Positions 1-9,720 of a stretch of DNA of 51,060 nt are shown here, piece by piece. The notes beneath the pieces were generated by a model. The model was given only the letters and a program-made list of their open reading frames with translations. It did no database searches and was not told the origin of the DNA. The DNA is from Vineibacter terrae (GTDB lineage Bacteria > Pseudomonadota > Alphaproteobacteria > Reyranellales > Reyranellaceae). The stretch is taken from the NCBI RefSeq assembly GCF_008039615.1, contig NZ_VDUZ01000062.1, forward strand, positions 1 to 51,060, in the 5' to 3' direction. The translations under genes and the position numbers were made by a program. Positions within the stretch are counted from its first letter, which is position 1. Every line of letters starts with the position of its first letter.

Positions 1-342
1 GATTCGGAACTTGCCCGCACAAGCCACACCGGATTCGAATCTGTCGCCACCAAACCCTCAGCCCCCGCCCGCGAGCCGACTCGCGCTGCAACATCTGTGC
101 TCAAATTAGCCCGCTTGCGGGAGAGGGGTTATGGTTTCGCGTCGCGGACCCTTGTGCAGCGGCTCGAAATCGGGTTTCGCGGACCGAAGGGACGATTCAC
201 GCAGCCAAAAATGATCGTTCATATGGCCGGGCGAACGGCCTACAGTCGCGCGCGGCGAGACAGAGGCATTGGCCGGGGCCTGCCCATCGGGGGCGGGCCG
301 GGCGGCGTCGGCCAGACGCGCCAGAAAGAGGAGACGGAAACG

Positions 343-1572
<1,230 letters not shown>

Positions 1573-1595
1573 GCTATCCGGCTTCGCATCAACGC

Positions 1596-1622
1596 GAAAG
1601 GGCCGCCACGAGCGGCCCTTTC
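1596..1622 (+). terminator. Rho-independent-type terminator of the acyl-CoA dehydrogenase gene
   Basis: Perfect 11-bp inverted repeat GAAAGGGCCGC / GCGGCCCTTTC around a 5-base loop (CACGA), starting 23 bases after the stop codon. The T run after the stem is short (TTTC), so termination strength is uncertain. Confidence 0.75.
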
Positions 1623-1780
1623 TTCGTATGGGCTCCTGCCTTGACAGAAACGACAGAAACCGGTTTTGGCCCTGATTGCAGCGGCTTGGCCGCATCCGTC
1701 GTGCCCGACAGGAACTGACAGAAACCGACAGAAACCCTGTCGTCGTTGGCGCCCAGTCACCAGCAGCACAATGTCCTGCA

Positions 1781-3277
1781 TCAACACCCCACATGAACGT
1801 CCGGCCGATGCAGCTCCGGATTGACGGCCCATCGCAACGGCGGCCGACCGCCTGAGCTGCTCGAGGCGATCTCGACGGGGCGTAGCCAGCCGCCCGTCAC
1901 GAGCGACTCGGCGATGCGCTGGGTCTCCGCTGCGCTGCAGCTCAGGCCGAGCGCCTTGCGGCGCAACGTCGTGCGCGAGATCTCCGCCGTGCCCTGCCGC
2001 TGCAGCCAGCGCAGCGCCCGCTGGGCCTTGCTCTCGCGTGCATCGCCACCGGCCGTCCGGAACGCCGCCTGCGCATGCGACCAGAGATAGCCCTGCCATA
2101 AAATGGATGCCGCCTCGACCGCCCAGGCGGGCACGCTGTCCGGCTCCGCCGTGCCGGACGGCCTGCCGGCCCAGTCGAGGAACGTCAGCACGCCGGCGAG
2201 ACGCAACACCAGACCAGCGCCTTTCCCCCACCAGCCGGCCTCACGTCCTTCGCGCTCGCCGGCTTCAGCATGGTGCATGCGCCTGAAGCCGTCGAAGGCG
2301 GCCAGCGCGCTGGGCGCCAGCGGCAGATCGCGTCTCTCCTCCGGCATGTCGCGCAGGCGCGACAGCGCCTTGAGAACCGCCGTGCCGTCGGGCAGCACCA
2401 TGTCGGTCAACGCGTGAAATGGCGGCGATTGTGGCCAAGTGAACAGGAATCGCGCCGCCAGGCTGTCCGTGTCGTCATCGCCGTCGAGGCTCGACGACAG
2501 GGCTTCCGGCCGGATCGTGCCCAGGATCGACACGGCAGGATGAACGAACTCGTCATCGAGCCACTGGTGGCTGCGGTCGGCCCTGAAGGCCGTCGCCGAC
2601 CATGCCGCCAGCCAGAACGGGCGGTCACGACGGGTTGCAGCGCTGCGCACCATGTCGACGAGCCAGGGGCCGTGCTGGTCGCGCGCCAGCAGAGCACCGC
2701 GCGGCGTGCCGGTCATGACGTCGACCACTGCCCGGATGGCCACATCGCTGATGGTGATCCTGCGCGGCACGAACGGTGGCGGCAACGATTCAACGCGGCT
2801 CCCGGGCTTCATCCAGCCATCTACTATGGCTTTCGCTTCGGCCGCGTGCCGCTTGCGCGCCGCTGCGTTGATCGACTCCAGCTGCTGCTCCAGCACCGCC
2901 ATCAGGCGCAGCGCCGTCTGCGCAGCCGGCGTCTTGCCGGACGACGCCGACCCGACCAGGACCGTCCACAGGATGCACGGCTCCGCCCAGGACGGCACGG
3001 GCGCTACATACCGGGCAACCCCGATCAGGCTGGCGGCCGCCGTCGCCAGCGACAGCGCGACATGATCGACCGACGCGCCCGCAGCGCGCGCAGCCGCCTC
3101 GACCCAGGCGCGCCAGAAACCAGGCAGCACGTCTGCCGGGAACGACGGCAGGTCGCCACGTCGGCTGTCGAGCAGCGACAGGTCCGGCTCGGGCCATGTC
3201 TTGTCGACGCCACCGGCACTGGAACCCGGCGCCAGTGGCGGTTCGGCCGACTGCTCATCCACCGGCACCGCAATCAT
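1781..3277 (-). CDS. DUF3987 family protein (primase/helicase-like, mobile-element associated)
   Basis: 498-residue protein with the layout of DUF3987 proteins, which are found mainly in phages, plasmids and integrated elements and are related to DnaB/primase-type ATPases. A Walker A-like stretch, VGSASSGKTPAAQTAL, lies near residues 106-121, followed by an ARDQHGPWLVDM segment and a C-terminal winged-helix-like tail. The frame is open to 3337, but GGAGG eight bases before the ATG at 3277 decides the start. There is no integrase, primase partner or att site nearby, and an SMP-30 gene relic lies just upstream, so it looks like an orphan left by an old insertion. The function is inferred only. 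Confidence 0.75.
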   Translation of the reverse strand: MIAVPVDEQSAEPPLAPGSSAGGVDKTWPEPDLSLLDSRRGDLPSFPADVLPGFWRAWVEAAARAAGASVDHVALSLATAAASLIGVARYVAPVPSWAEPCILWTVLVGSASSGKTPAAQTALRLMAVLEQQLESINAAARKRHAAEAKAIVDGWMKPGSRVESLPPPFVPRRITISDVAIRAVVDVMTGTPRGALLARDQHGPWLVDMVRSAATRRDRPFWLAAWSATAFRADRSHQWLDDEFVHPAVSILGTIRPEALSSSLDGDDDTDSLAARFLFTWPQSPPFHALTDMVLPDGTAVLKALSRLRDMPEERRDLPLAPSALAAFDGFRRMHHAEAGEREGREAGWWGKGAGLVLRLAGVLTFLDWAGRPSGTAEPDSVPAWAVEAASILWQGYLWSHAQAAFRTAGGDARESKAQRALRWLQRQGTAEISRTTLRRKALGLSCSAAETQRIAESLVTGGWLRPVEIASSSSGGRPPLRWAVNPELHRPDVHVGC

Positions 3278-3417
3278 CCGCTGTACCTCCGCGTCCGCGT
3301 GGTGGCTGCCAGCGCCACGACTCGACCACGCATGCACAGGTATATAGCTCGTTCCCGTTTCAAGAACAAGAACAATTCGTAAACGAGCGTTATGTTATCG
3401 GGGCAGCTTCAGTTGCG

Positions 3418-3489
3418 GTCCGCATCCATGCGCCGACAGGCGATCTCATCGGCCAGATCCACATCCGCAGACTTGCACCATCCGGCTAA
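3418..3489 (+). pseudogene. Relic of an SMP-30/gluconolactonase-family gene (3' fragment)
   Basis: The frame reads VRIHAPTGDLIGQIHI and then a stop. This matches VRIYAPTGDLIGKIHI of the intact SMP-30 protein encoded at 16600-17634. A 21-base run is identical between 3433-3453 and 17485-17505. Nothing upstream or downstream continues the similarity, so this is a short remnant of a paralogue, probably cut by the event that brought in the neighbouring DUF3987 gene. Confidence 0.7.
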
Positions 3490-3608
3490 CACCGCCCGCC
3501 GGGCCGCCAGCCGCACAGGATGGTGCCGATCGGCAAGGCAATGGTGATCGGCAACATGTCCAGAGGCTCAGCACCGGCGCCCTGCAACACTGATGGATTG
3601 TCAACCAG

Positions 3609-4040
3609 TCAGGCCGGCAGGATGCTCGTGCTTTCGCTGGCCGCAGACAGCCCACAGCACCATGCTTTGGCCGCCGCGAGATTCGCCCTCAGGCCGAGGT
3701 ATCGCCCATCGCAGTAGCAGCCATACTTGCCCGCGAGGGGAGAAGCGCTTGGATATGCGACAATCCGGTAGGTTTCGCCGCTCATGACTGCCGTTTGATC
3801 ACCGTACTGGTCAGCCCAGGCGACGGAGGGCCGAGCAGCATTGCTATCGCTCGATGACAGCATCTTCGTGTCGTCGCCGCGGTCGAGCACGGTCTCAGCA
3901 GAGCATACCGTGCAAACAAAGGTCTGCAGTTCCCACGGCATACCTCTCCTGGGATGTGTATGTCGGCCAGCAAACATCGTTTTGGCGCCGCACCGCTCGC
4001 AGGCCGGGCGGATTGGAGTAACGCCGATAGGAAGTCGCAT
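3609..4040 (-). CDS. Hypothetical protein with a zinc-ribbon-like CxxC pair and a C-terminal YP/SPLAG/YGCY domain
   Basis: 143 residues from the ATG at 4040; the frame stays open to a TTG at 4229, but that extension looks non-coding. Two CxxC pairs (CERC at 14-17 and CTVC at 43-46) suggest a zinc ribbon, of a sort seen in many small rhizobial proteins. Residues 91-130 hold a second module, YRIVAYPSASPLAGKYGCY, ending in a Cys pair. The same module forms the core of the protein at 6083-6355, so the two are paralogues over about 40 residues. The ribosome-binding site before 4040 is weak (GGGAA), so the start is uncertain. No function is known to me; a nucleic-acid or stress role is only a guess. 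Confidence 0.55.
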   Translation of the reverse strand: MRLPIGVTPIRPACERCGAKTMFAGRHTHPRRGMPWELQTFVCTVCSAETVLDRGDDTKMLSSSDSNAARPSVAWADQYGDQTAVMSGETYRIVAYPSASPLAGKYGCYCDGRYLGLRANLAAAKAWCCGLSAASESTSILPA

Positions 4041-4848
4041 GTGTTTCCCGTCCGTGCCGGCAGGTGAGAGCGTGTGGTCTCTCAGCCGCAGCACCAGTTT
4101 CCGTCGTTGCCAATAACACCCCGGACCGCGGTGGATAGCGATCGCAACATCAGGTTGAAGCTTCCAGTCAGACTGCTTCCCGCCGCGCGCGTCGGTCACC
4201 CGGATAGCCAGCTGTCCCGACCGCAGCAAGCGCCGCTCGAAAGCTCACGAACAGACTGGCTGGCGAAGAACAGGCGTGACGTCGACTGTATCAGCAGACA
4301 TGGGGACGAATCTGCGCATTGCGAGGATTATTCGTTCAATATTCTGCATTGGCTCGGCCTATTCGCTCGTGCCGTCTACACCGCGTTGTCGACCGTTCAT
4401 GGTGCCCCGCTTTAGGCGGAGGGTTCAGAGACGAGATACGATGCCTCGAATTTGAGACATGGTGGGCATGGTTCCTCCGGTTGGCAGTGTTCAAAACGGT
4501 ACAGCGCGAGCGCCGCTCATCCCTCATTCTCGCAAGGAGAGGTGAGGCCGGCAGGCGTACTGTCCCCGTGCGACGACGAGATTCCGATGCACGCAACGAC
4601 TGACAATCTCGCTGGTGTTAGGGCTGATGCTGGGGTCCGGTCTCCTTGGCCTACATTTGGCGGAACAGGCCGCGGCTCGCTGGCCAGACCCGCATCAGCT
4701 GCCAATCATGATCCGCAGGTGACCCTCGCTCGCAGGCTTGCTGAATGTCGGACCACCGTCTCACGACGACCTAGAGCACGTTGCGCGAATGTCACGAATA
4801 ACCATCCGGGCCTTGCCTCGCGGGTGATTGGCTTGCATGCTGAGCCAC
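4041..4848. other. Gene-poor intergenic stretch
   Basis: About 800 bases with no open frame showing convincing codon use or a recognisable family. One short frame near 4615-4725 reads like a membrane anchor (LVLGLMLGSGLLGLHLAEQ) but lacks a start codon, so it may be a decayed gene end. Base composition is lower in GC than the flanks. Confidence 0.5.
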
Positions 4849-5601
4849 CTAGCGCCGCTGGCCCAGGAAGCTCATCAGGAACTGGAACAGGTTCACGAAA
4901 TCCAGGTAAAGGCTGAGCGCTCCGAAGATCGCGACCTTCTGGGCCGCCTCGTTGCCCAAGGCCTCCGCATACTGTTCCTTGATCTTCTGAGTGTCGAAGG
5001 CAATCAGGCCCGAGAAGATCAGGACGCCGGCGGCCGAGATGACGAAGCTCACTATGCCGGACGGCCAGATCATGTTGACGATGCTGGCCAGGATCAGCCC
5101 GACCAAGCCCATGAAGAAGAACTTACCTACGGCCGTGAGATCACGCTTGGTAGTGTAACCATAGAGGCTGAGCGCACCGAACGCGGCGGCCGTCACGAAG
5201 AACGTCCGGGCGACCGAGGCCCCCGTGTAAGTAAATAGCAACAACGACAGGCTGACGCCCATCAGGGCCGTGATCGCCCAGTAGACTGCCTGCACCGATG
5301 TCACGCCCATCTGAGGGGCGCGGAAGGAGGTCAACAGCAAGAGGCCGAGTGGCGCGAAGATTGCGACCCACCCCAGCATGTTGAGACCGACGACGCGATT
5401 GCCCGGAGCTACCTGGAAGAACACATCCGCCAAGTCGGGCAAGCTGAACAGCGCGTACGCCACGGCGCCCGAGAGCGCCAGCCCCGCGGCCATGTAGTTG
5501 TAGACGCGCACCATGTGGGCGCGCAGGCCGGCATCGAACGTGGCCTGATTGGCCGTGTCCGATCCGCCGCGACTGGAGATTTTGATGTTTTCGTTCGCCA
5601 T
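4849..5601 (-). CDS. Bax inhibitor-1/YccA family membrane protein
   Basis: 250-residue integral membrane protein with about seven hydrophobic helices, matching the length and order of BI-1/TMBIM family members such as YccA, which act in the inner membrane on ion leak and on membrane protein quality control. The family-like segments GYTTKRDLTAVGKFFFMGL and IAFDTQKIKEQY are present. The start is MANENIK at 5601, with GGAGG seven bases before it; the frame runs further to 5658 without reason. It is monocistronic in its surroundings. The sequence does not say whether it is a leak channel or a protease modulator here. Confidence 0.93.
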   Translation of the reverse strand: MANENIKISSRGGSDTANQATFDAGLRAHMVRVYNYMAAGLALSGAVAYALFSLPDLADVFFQVAPGNRVVGLNMLGWVAIFAPLGLLLLTSFRAPQMGVTSVQAVYWAITALMGVSLSLLLFTYTGASVARTFFVTAAAFGALSLYGYTTKRDLTAVGKFFFMGLVGLILASIVNMIWPSGIVSFVISAAGVLIFSGLIAFDTQKIKEQYAEALGNEAAQKVAIFGALSLYLDFVNLFQFLMSFLGQRR

Positions 5602-6082
5602 GCGCTCGCCTCCGAGGGCCTCGTTGAGGATCGACGACGAGGGCAACCACCGCAGCACAAGTGGGCATGCACATCGCCCGAATCAACGATAGAGCCGCAT
5701 TGCGCATGTGAAATCGGCCGACCAGCTGCAACGCGCCCGACGTGAACCGTTTCGCCATCCACGGCTGCCGCACAATGCGCCGCGCCTCGAGCGACGCCTG
5801 CCACGGGACAGATTTCTCATCCGCCCACGGTGATCCAGGAAGGACGACGTGCAACGCCGTGCCATCACGATGGCTTGATCGAAACGCGCAACAGGGCCCG
5901 ACAACCTCGTCGCCCGGCACCGTTCCATCCATGTCAACCGAGGCACGCAACCACCCGCGCTTGCATGATCTGCCGGCGTATGCGAGCACCCGTGCCCGGT
6001 GACCCACTCGTGCCGGCCGACCGCACAAGGACAAGCCATGGTAGCGGTTGGCAGTGCGAGAACAACTCAGGCACCGACGCAG
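5602..6082. other. Intergenic stretch, possible decayed coding sequence
   Basis: No complete gene. On the minus strand between about 5690 and 5880 one frame reads plausibly (ending MAKRFTSGALQLVGRFHMRN) but has no start with a ribosome-binding site and runs into the BI-1 gene in another frame. I regard it as upstream sequence of the BI-1 gene, possibly with an old gene relic. Confidence 0.35.
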
Positions 6083-6355
6083 CTAACCTGTTGGCGGGGA
6101 TGACATTGAGCGCGACTGCCAAGTTCTCAAATTGGTCCGCTCACGCGCCGTGCTGGCAAAGCTGGTAAGGGTGCGGCATCGCGATCTGGCTGTGTCGATG
6201 CTGTTCGCGACACCCTTGTACTGACCATCCAGGTAGCAGCCATACCTACCCGCCAGCGGCGAACTGGCCGGATACAGGACAATACGGCATCGTCGTCCAT
6301 TGAGGATGGCATTGTGGGTGCCGTGCGCAACTTTCCAGCGGATGGTATCAGCCAT
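6083..6355 (-). CDS. Small hypothetical protein with YP/SPLAG/YGCY domain
   Basis: 90 residues. Residues 22-60 (RCRIVLYPASSPLAGRYGCY, then LDGQYKG) match residues 91-130 of the zinc-ribbon protein encoded at 3609-4040: the IV.YP..SPLAG.YGCY..DG.Y.G pattern is shared although the rest of the two proteins differs. The ATG at 6355 has GAGGT five bases upstream, which supports real translation. There are no membrane helices and no signal peptide. It lies next to the cold-shock gene on the same strand, with about 60 bases between them, so co-transcription is possible. I do not recognise the family. Confidence 0.6.
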   Translation of the reverse strand: MADTIRWKVAHGTHNAILNGRRCRIVLYPASSPLAGRYGCYLDGQYKGVANSIDTARSRCRTLTSFASTARERTNLRTWQSRSMSSPPTG

Positions 6356-6418
6356 GACACCTCAACCCGTCGGCGTGTCGACTGTTCATGGAGCGCGGTG
6401 CAATCGACCTGCCGCGGC

Positions 6419-6622
6419 TTACGCCAATTGCAGGTTCACCGCCGCCAAGTTTCCGTCCTCGGTATTCACGTCGAAGCTCACCCTCTGGCCTTCGTCGAGC
6501 GCTCCCACGGCCGCCCCTGCCACGGCGCTGATATGGAAAAAGACATCGGCCGATCCATCGGCAGGCTGGATGAACCCATAGCCCTGTTGAGCATTGAAGA
6601 CCTTCACTGTTCCGGTCGTCAT
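6419..6622 (-). CDS. Cold-shock domain protein (CspA-like)
   Basis: 67-residue single cold-shock domain, the standard length; such proteins bind single-stranded RNA and DNA and melt RNA structure. RNP1 is present as QGYGFIQP and RNP2 as VFFHISAV, with TGTVKVFNAQQ at the start. The frame is open to 6811, but AGGAG before the ATG at 6622 and the family N-terminus fix the start. A long leader is possible: about 390 bases separate it from the divergent desaturase gene. Its neighbours, a desaturase and a DUF6481 gene, fit a membrane and RNA response to cold. Confidence 0.95.
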   Translation of the reverse strand: MTTGTVKVFNAQQGYGFIQPADGSADVFFHISAVAGAAVGALDEGQRVSFDVNTEDGNLAAVNLQLA

Positions 6623-7008
6623 AGCGATCTCCTGAGGCAAGAAGCAATCCAGGCCGGCCCGACGATGGGGCGGCCCGAAACAATCCGTATGCTTAGGAAC
6701 TCGGAGAACAGGCCCGCGAACGGCGAGACCGACAGAACCGGCCGAAGCGCCGATTGTCAGCAGGGAGAACATGGCTATCGCATTGTCAATGTTCAATGGC
6801 AGAAGTAGCAACCCGCCGCTCAGCGCGTGTAATTTTCCGGGCCCGGCGTATTTATTTTCTGATTTCTACTGCGGGATGCGGCAGTAGTGACTATCTACGC
6901 TGTGGGCTTCTGCTGCTTGACATCAAAAATTCAAGATTGATGGTCGTCATCAGCCTTTGAGCGGCAGCTTCAACGCCTGGCTGAAGACCGCCCGTCGAAA
7001 GCAACTCG
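6623..7008. promoter_or_regulatory. Divergent control region between cold-shock and desaturase genes
   Basis: 385 bases without a gene, holding the leaders of both divergent genes. It includes an AT-richer core (about 6830-6945) and a TTGACA at 6917-6922 pointing towards the desaturase, but no convincing -10 box at normal spacing. Cold-shock genes often have long structured leaders; no specific cold-box motif could be assigned by eye. Confidence 0.4.
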
Positions 7009-8118
7009 TTGACTGACATCGCCACAACACCCCCGCCGTTGGCGGCCGCCCCTTCCCCACGACCGGTCACGACCGGCCCTACCACCGATGCAGTGGCCAA
7101 GGCCACTGATCTTGCGGCGCTGCGACAAACGTTATCGTCCCACCAGACGGCCAGTCCGGCACGCAGCCTGGGTCAGATCGCCTCGTCATTCCTGCCCTTC
7201 CTCGGGCTGTGCGGGGTGATGTACGCCACCCTTGGCGTCTCGTTCTGGCTGACGCTGGCGCTTTCGGTGCCGGCCGCCGGGTTCCTGGTCCGCATCTTCA
7301 TCATCCAGCACGATTGCGGGCACGGCGCGTTCTTCCGCTCCCGTACCACCAACGACTGGGTCGGCCGCCTGTGCAGCCTCGCGACACTGGCGCCCTACGC
7401 GAACTGGCGGCGCCAGCACGCAGCCCATCACGCCAACTGGAACAACCTCGACCGGCGGGAAAGCGGTGAAGACATCTACTCGGCTTGCCTGACCACGCAC
7501 GAGTACCGGCGACTCAGCCCGTTGCGGCGCGTCCGGTACCGTTTCCTCCGGCACCCGGCCGTCGCGCTGATCATCCTGCCGCCGCTGGTGTTCCTGCTTG
7601 TCTACCGCTTTCCGTTCGATACGCCAGCGCACTGGCGGCGAGAGCGCCTTTCGGTTCACGCCACCAACCTCGTGCTGGCGGCGGCCATCGTCGGGCTCGG
7701 TCTCGTTGTCGGTTTCGGGGCCATGGCGCGGGTCCAGCTTCCGATCATGGTCATTGCCTCCGTCATCGGCGTCTGGCTGTTCTCGGTGCAGCATCGCTTC
7801 GAGGCGGCGCACTGGTTCGTGCGCGACGAGTGGTCAGTCGCCGGGGCGTCGCTGCGCGGCACCTCCTATCTGCGCCTGCCCGCCATCCTGCAGTGGTTCA
7901 CCGGCAATATCGGGTTCCATCATGTACATCACCTCAATCCGCGGATTCCCAATTACCGCCTCGCGGCCTGCCATGCGGCGAGTCGCCAGCTGCAGCAGGC
8001 ACCGACCCTGACACTGCGCGATGCGCTCAAGGCCGCGGCCTACTGGCTCTGGGATGATGCGCAGGGACGCATGGTGCGGTTCCGCGACTGCCCGACCAAT
8101 GGAGATCGACAGCGATGA
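7009..8118 (+). CDS. Fatty acid desaturase (membrane di-iron)
   Basis: 369-residue membrane desaturase that would introduce a double bond into acyl chains, using a di-iron centre and reduced ferredoxin or a similar donor. The three histidine boxes are clear: HDCGH (101-105), HAAHH (137-141) and HHVHH (304-308), with hydrophobic pairs between them, an arrangement like bacterial delta-12/omega-6 DesA types. The start is a TTG at 7009 with only a poor GAAAG upstream; no ATG lies in frame before residue 71, so this is the best candidate. Its stop overlaps the next start (ATGA), showing translational coupling to the DUF6481 gene. Divergent pairing with a cold-shock gene suggests induction in the cold. 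Confidence 0.92.
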   Translation: MTDIATTPPPLAAAPSPRPVTTGPTTDAVAKATDLAALRQTLSSHQTASPARSLGQIASSFLPFLGLCGVMYATLGVSFWLTLALSVPAAGFLVRIFIIQHDCGHGAFFRSRTTNDWVGRLCSLATLAPYANWRRQHAAHHANWNNLDRRESGEDIYSACLTTHEYRRLSPLRRVRYRFLRHPAVALIILPPLVFLLVYRFPFDTPAHWRRERLSVHATNLVLAAAIVGLGLVVGFGAMARVQLPIMVIASVIGVWLFSVQHRFEAAHWFVRDEWSVAGASLRGTSYLRLPAILQWFTGNIGFHHVHHLNPRIPNYRLAACHAASRQLQQAPTLTLRDALKAAAYWLWDDAQGRMVRFRDCPTNGDRQR

Positions 8119-8462
8119 GGGACAGAGAAACGAGCCTGGCCGAGCGGTTGACCACGGCGGCCACGGCAACGCAGGCCCGCCTCCTCAGGGCACGTGCCGG
8201 CGATCCGTCTACAAGCCCCGGCTTCGCGCGACAGCAGGAAGCCCGCCGCGCAGCAGCGATGGCACGCGACGTCCGTATCGCTGAACGCAAAGCCGCCAGA
8301 CGCGCCGCTGAGGCGCTCGCGGCGGCGGCGCGCGCCGCCGCGACAGCGGCGCAGCGGGCGGCGCACGACGCGGAAGCGAAAGCCCGCGATGCCGCGCTCG
8401 AGGCCGAGCACAAGGCAGCAAGGGACGCCCGCTATGCGGCGCGCAAGGCGCGCGGAAAATAG
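8115..8462 (+). CDS. DUF6481 family protein, Ala/Arg-rich helical
   Basis: 115 residues, almost all Ala, Arg, Lys, Glu and Gln, predicted to be one long charged helix or coiled coil. This matches the short alphaproteobacterial DUF6481 proteins, which often sit near cold-shock genes. Its start overlaps the desaturase stop by four bases (ATGA), so the two are translated together. The highly basic, extended helix suggests RNA or ribosome contact, but this is inference. There is no signal peptide and no membrane segment. Confidence 0.75.
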   Translation: MRDRETSLAERLTTAATATQARLLRARAGDPSTSPGFARQQEARRAAAMARDVRIAERKAARRAAEALAAAARAAATAAQRAAHDAEAKARDAALEAEHKAARDARYAARKARGK

Positions 8463-8552
8463 TGCGGCGGGCTCCGGAGGAACGTGTCGCCCCAATTGCC
8501 TCCGTGACTGCCCGGATACTTCCGTTGGCTGTCATCCCGAACGCGGCGGGCG

Positions 8553-9233
8553 TCAGAAGATCGCGATGCGCGGGGACGGCGTGTAGGTGTGCGTCTGCCG
8601 GCGCCCCTGGGTCAGGGCGGCGCGCAGGGCGCGCATCTGGTTGTTCTTGACCGGCACGCCGCGGCTCTTGGGATTGCCCATGTCGGAGGGCTTGATCCTG
8701 GCGTAGAGCGGCATGCGGTGCACGTCGGTGGCCAGCTTCCAGATGTCGAGGTCGCTGATGCTCACGCCAAGACCCGTCGGCTGGTGCAGGCTGTATTTCT
8801 GGATGACCTCGCCCATGGCGACGACCAGCCGGCCCAGGGGACCGGCGCCCTTGGCCGAGGCCGGGAACGGCCCCGGGTTGGCGAGGTGCATGTAGGTGAG
8901 CTGGGCGAGGTAGCCCGCGACCTCGTCGTTCAGGCGCGGCACGGCCAGCGCGTTGATGTCGGCAATGGCGTGCGTGCATTCGTGCAGGATCTGGGCGCGG
9001 TCGGCGAGGCCGAGGGGCCCGTTCCCCTGCTGGGTCTCGATGGTGTTGAGACGCCCGTCATAGTACGCGACCGGGTCCTTGCCGGGAATGACCCCGATGT
9101 CACCGTCGCGGATATACTCGGCGACCTTGCCGTACTCGCGCGCGTTCACGAAGATCTCGCCGATGGAGAAATTCATCCGGCTGAGAAGCGGGTCCGCAAG
9201 GACCGCGAGGACATCGTCCCTGGTGATCGGCAT
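8553..9233 (-). CDS. Hypothetical protein with HExxH zincin-like motif
   Basis: 226-residue protein without a signal peptide. ILHECTHAIADI (HECTH at 84-88) is a classical HExxH zinc-protease signature, preceded by a substrate-edge-like strand, and a later Asn/Glu-rich helix could give a third ligand. The frame is open to 9644, but the ATG at 9233 has GGGGAGG five bases upstream and everything above it is repeat sequence. I do not recognise the family; similar HECTHA motifs occur in effector- or toxin-associated metallopeptidase domains. Catalytic activity is inferred from the motif alone. It is divergent from the DUF1254 pair, with a REP-like element between. Confidence 0.65.
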   Translation of the reverse strand: MPITRDDVLAVLADPLLSRMNFSIGEIFVNAREYGKVAEYIRDGDIGVIPGKDPVAYYDGRLNTIETQQGNGPLGLADRAQILHECTHAIADINALAVPRLNDEVAGYLAQLTYMHLANPGPFPASAKGAGPLGRLVVAMGEVIQKYSLHQPTGLGVSISDLDIWKLATDVHRMPLYARIKPSDMGNPKSRGVPVKNNQMRALRAALTQGRRQTHTYTPSPRIAIF

Positions 9234-9482
9234 GCACGCCTCCCCTCGGCAGTGGTGAGGATCGCCGGCCTTCGGCGAGACACCATTGGAGACGACGGTG
9301 CTAACGAGCGCGTGCCCCACCCTATTCCGTGCGCCACGCGCAGCGTGCCATTTGTTCTGCTGATCGCGGCGATAAGGGTTTCTTTCGGCAGGGCTGCGGC
9401 TGTCCGCCTCCCTTCCCGCGCATGCGCAGGGCTGTCCGGGGAAAATGTCCGGTAGAATCTGGCACTTTCCGCTGCAGCAACG

Positions 9483-9567
9483 CTTCATGGTGAGCTTGTC
9501 GAACCATGAAGCGTCTCGCACCAGCCGCCGTGCGCGGCCTTCATGGTTCGACAAGCTCACCATGAAG
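9483..9567. repeat. REP-like inverted pair (copy 1)
   Basis: Two 29-base hairpin units in opposite orientation separated by about 27 bases. Each unit has 9-bp arms CTTCATGGT / ACCATGAAG around an 11-base loop (GAGCTTGTCGA in one orientation), and the second unit is the reverse complement of the first. Same family as 17788-17894, 32881-32965, 33271-33719 and 38185-38291. It lies between divergent genes. Confidence 0.9.
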
Positions 9568-9720
9568 GCTTTTTCCCCGGGCAGCCCTGCGTGCAGGCGG
9601 GGCCACGATCGGTTCGTGTTTCGGATAGTTCCGGACAGGCCCACCGCCTAGCGTCGAGCCGGTTCGGCCGCCGTTCCGCGGACCCGGATCCATCACACGG
9701 CGGTTCCGGGGGAGCGCTTC

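Noticed and set aside
3340-3400. LexA-type operator (GTTC/GAAC words near the DUF3987 gene)
   Set aside because: GAAC words are spaced by two bases, not the seven needed for the alphaproteobacterial LexA box.
6917-6945. Sigma-70 promoter for the desaturase
   Set aside because: TTGACA is present, but there is no -10-like hexamer at 16-18 bases.
9445-9651. Short ORFs with MVSLSNHE or VRQAHHE-type products at each REP-like repeat
   Set aside because: They are translations of the repeat itself, occur in both orientations and have no conserved downstream domain.
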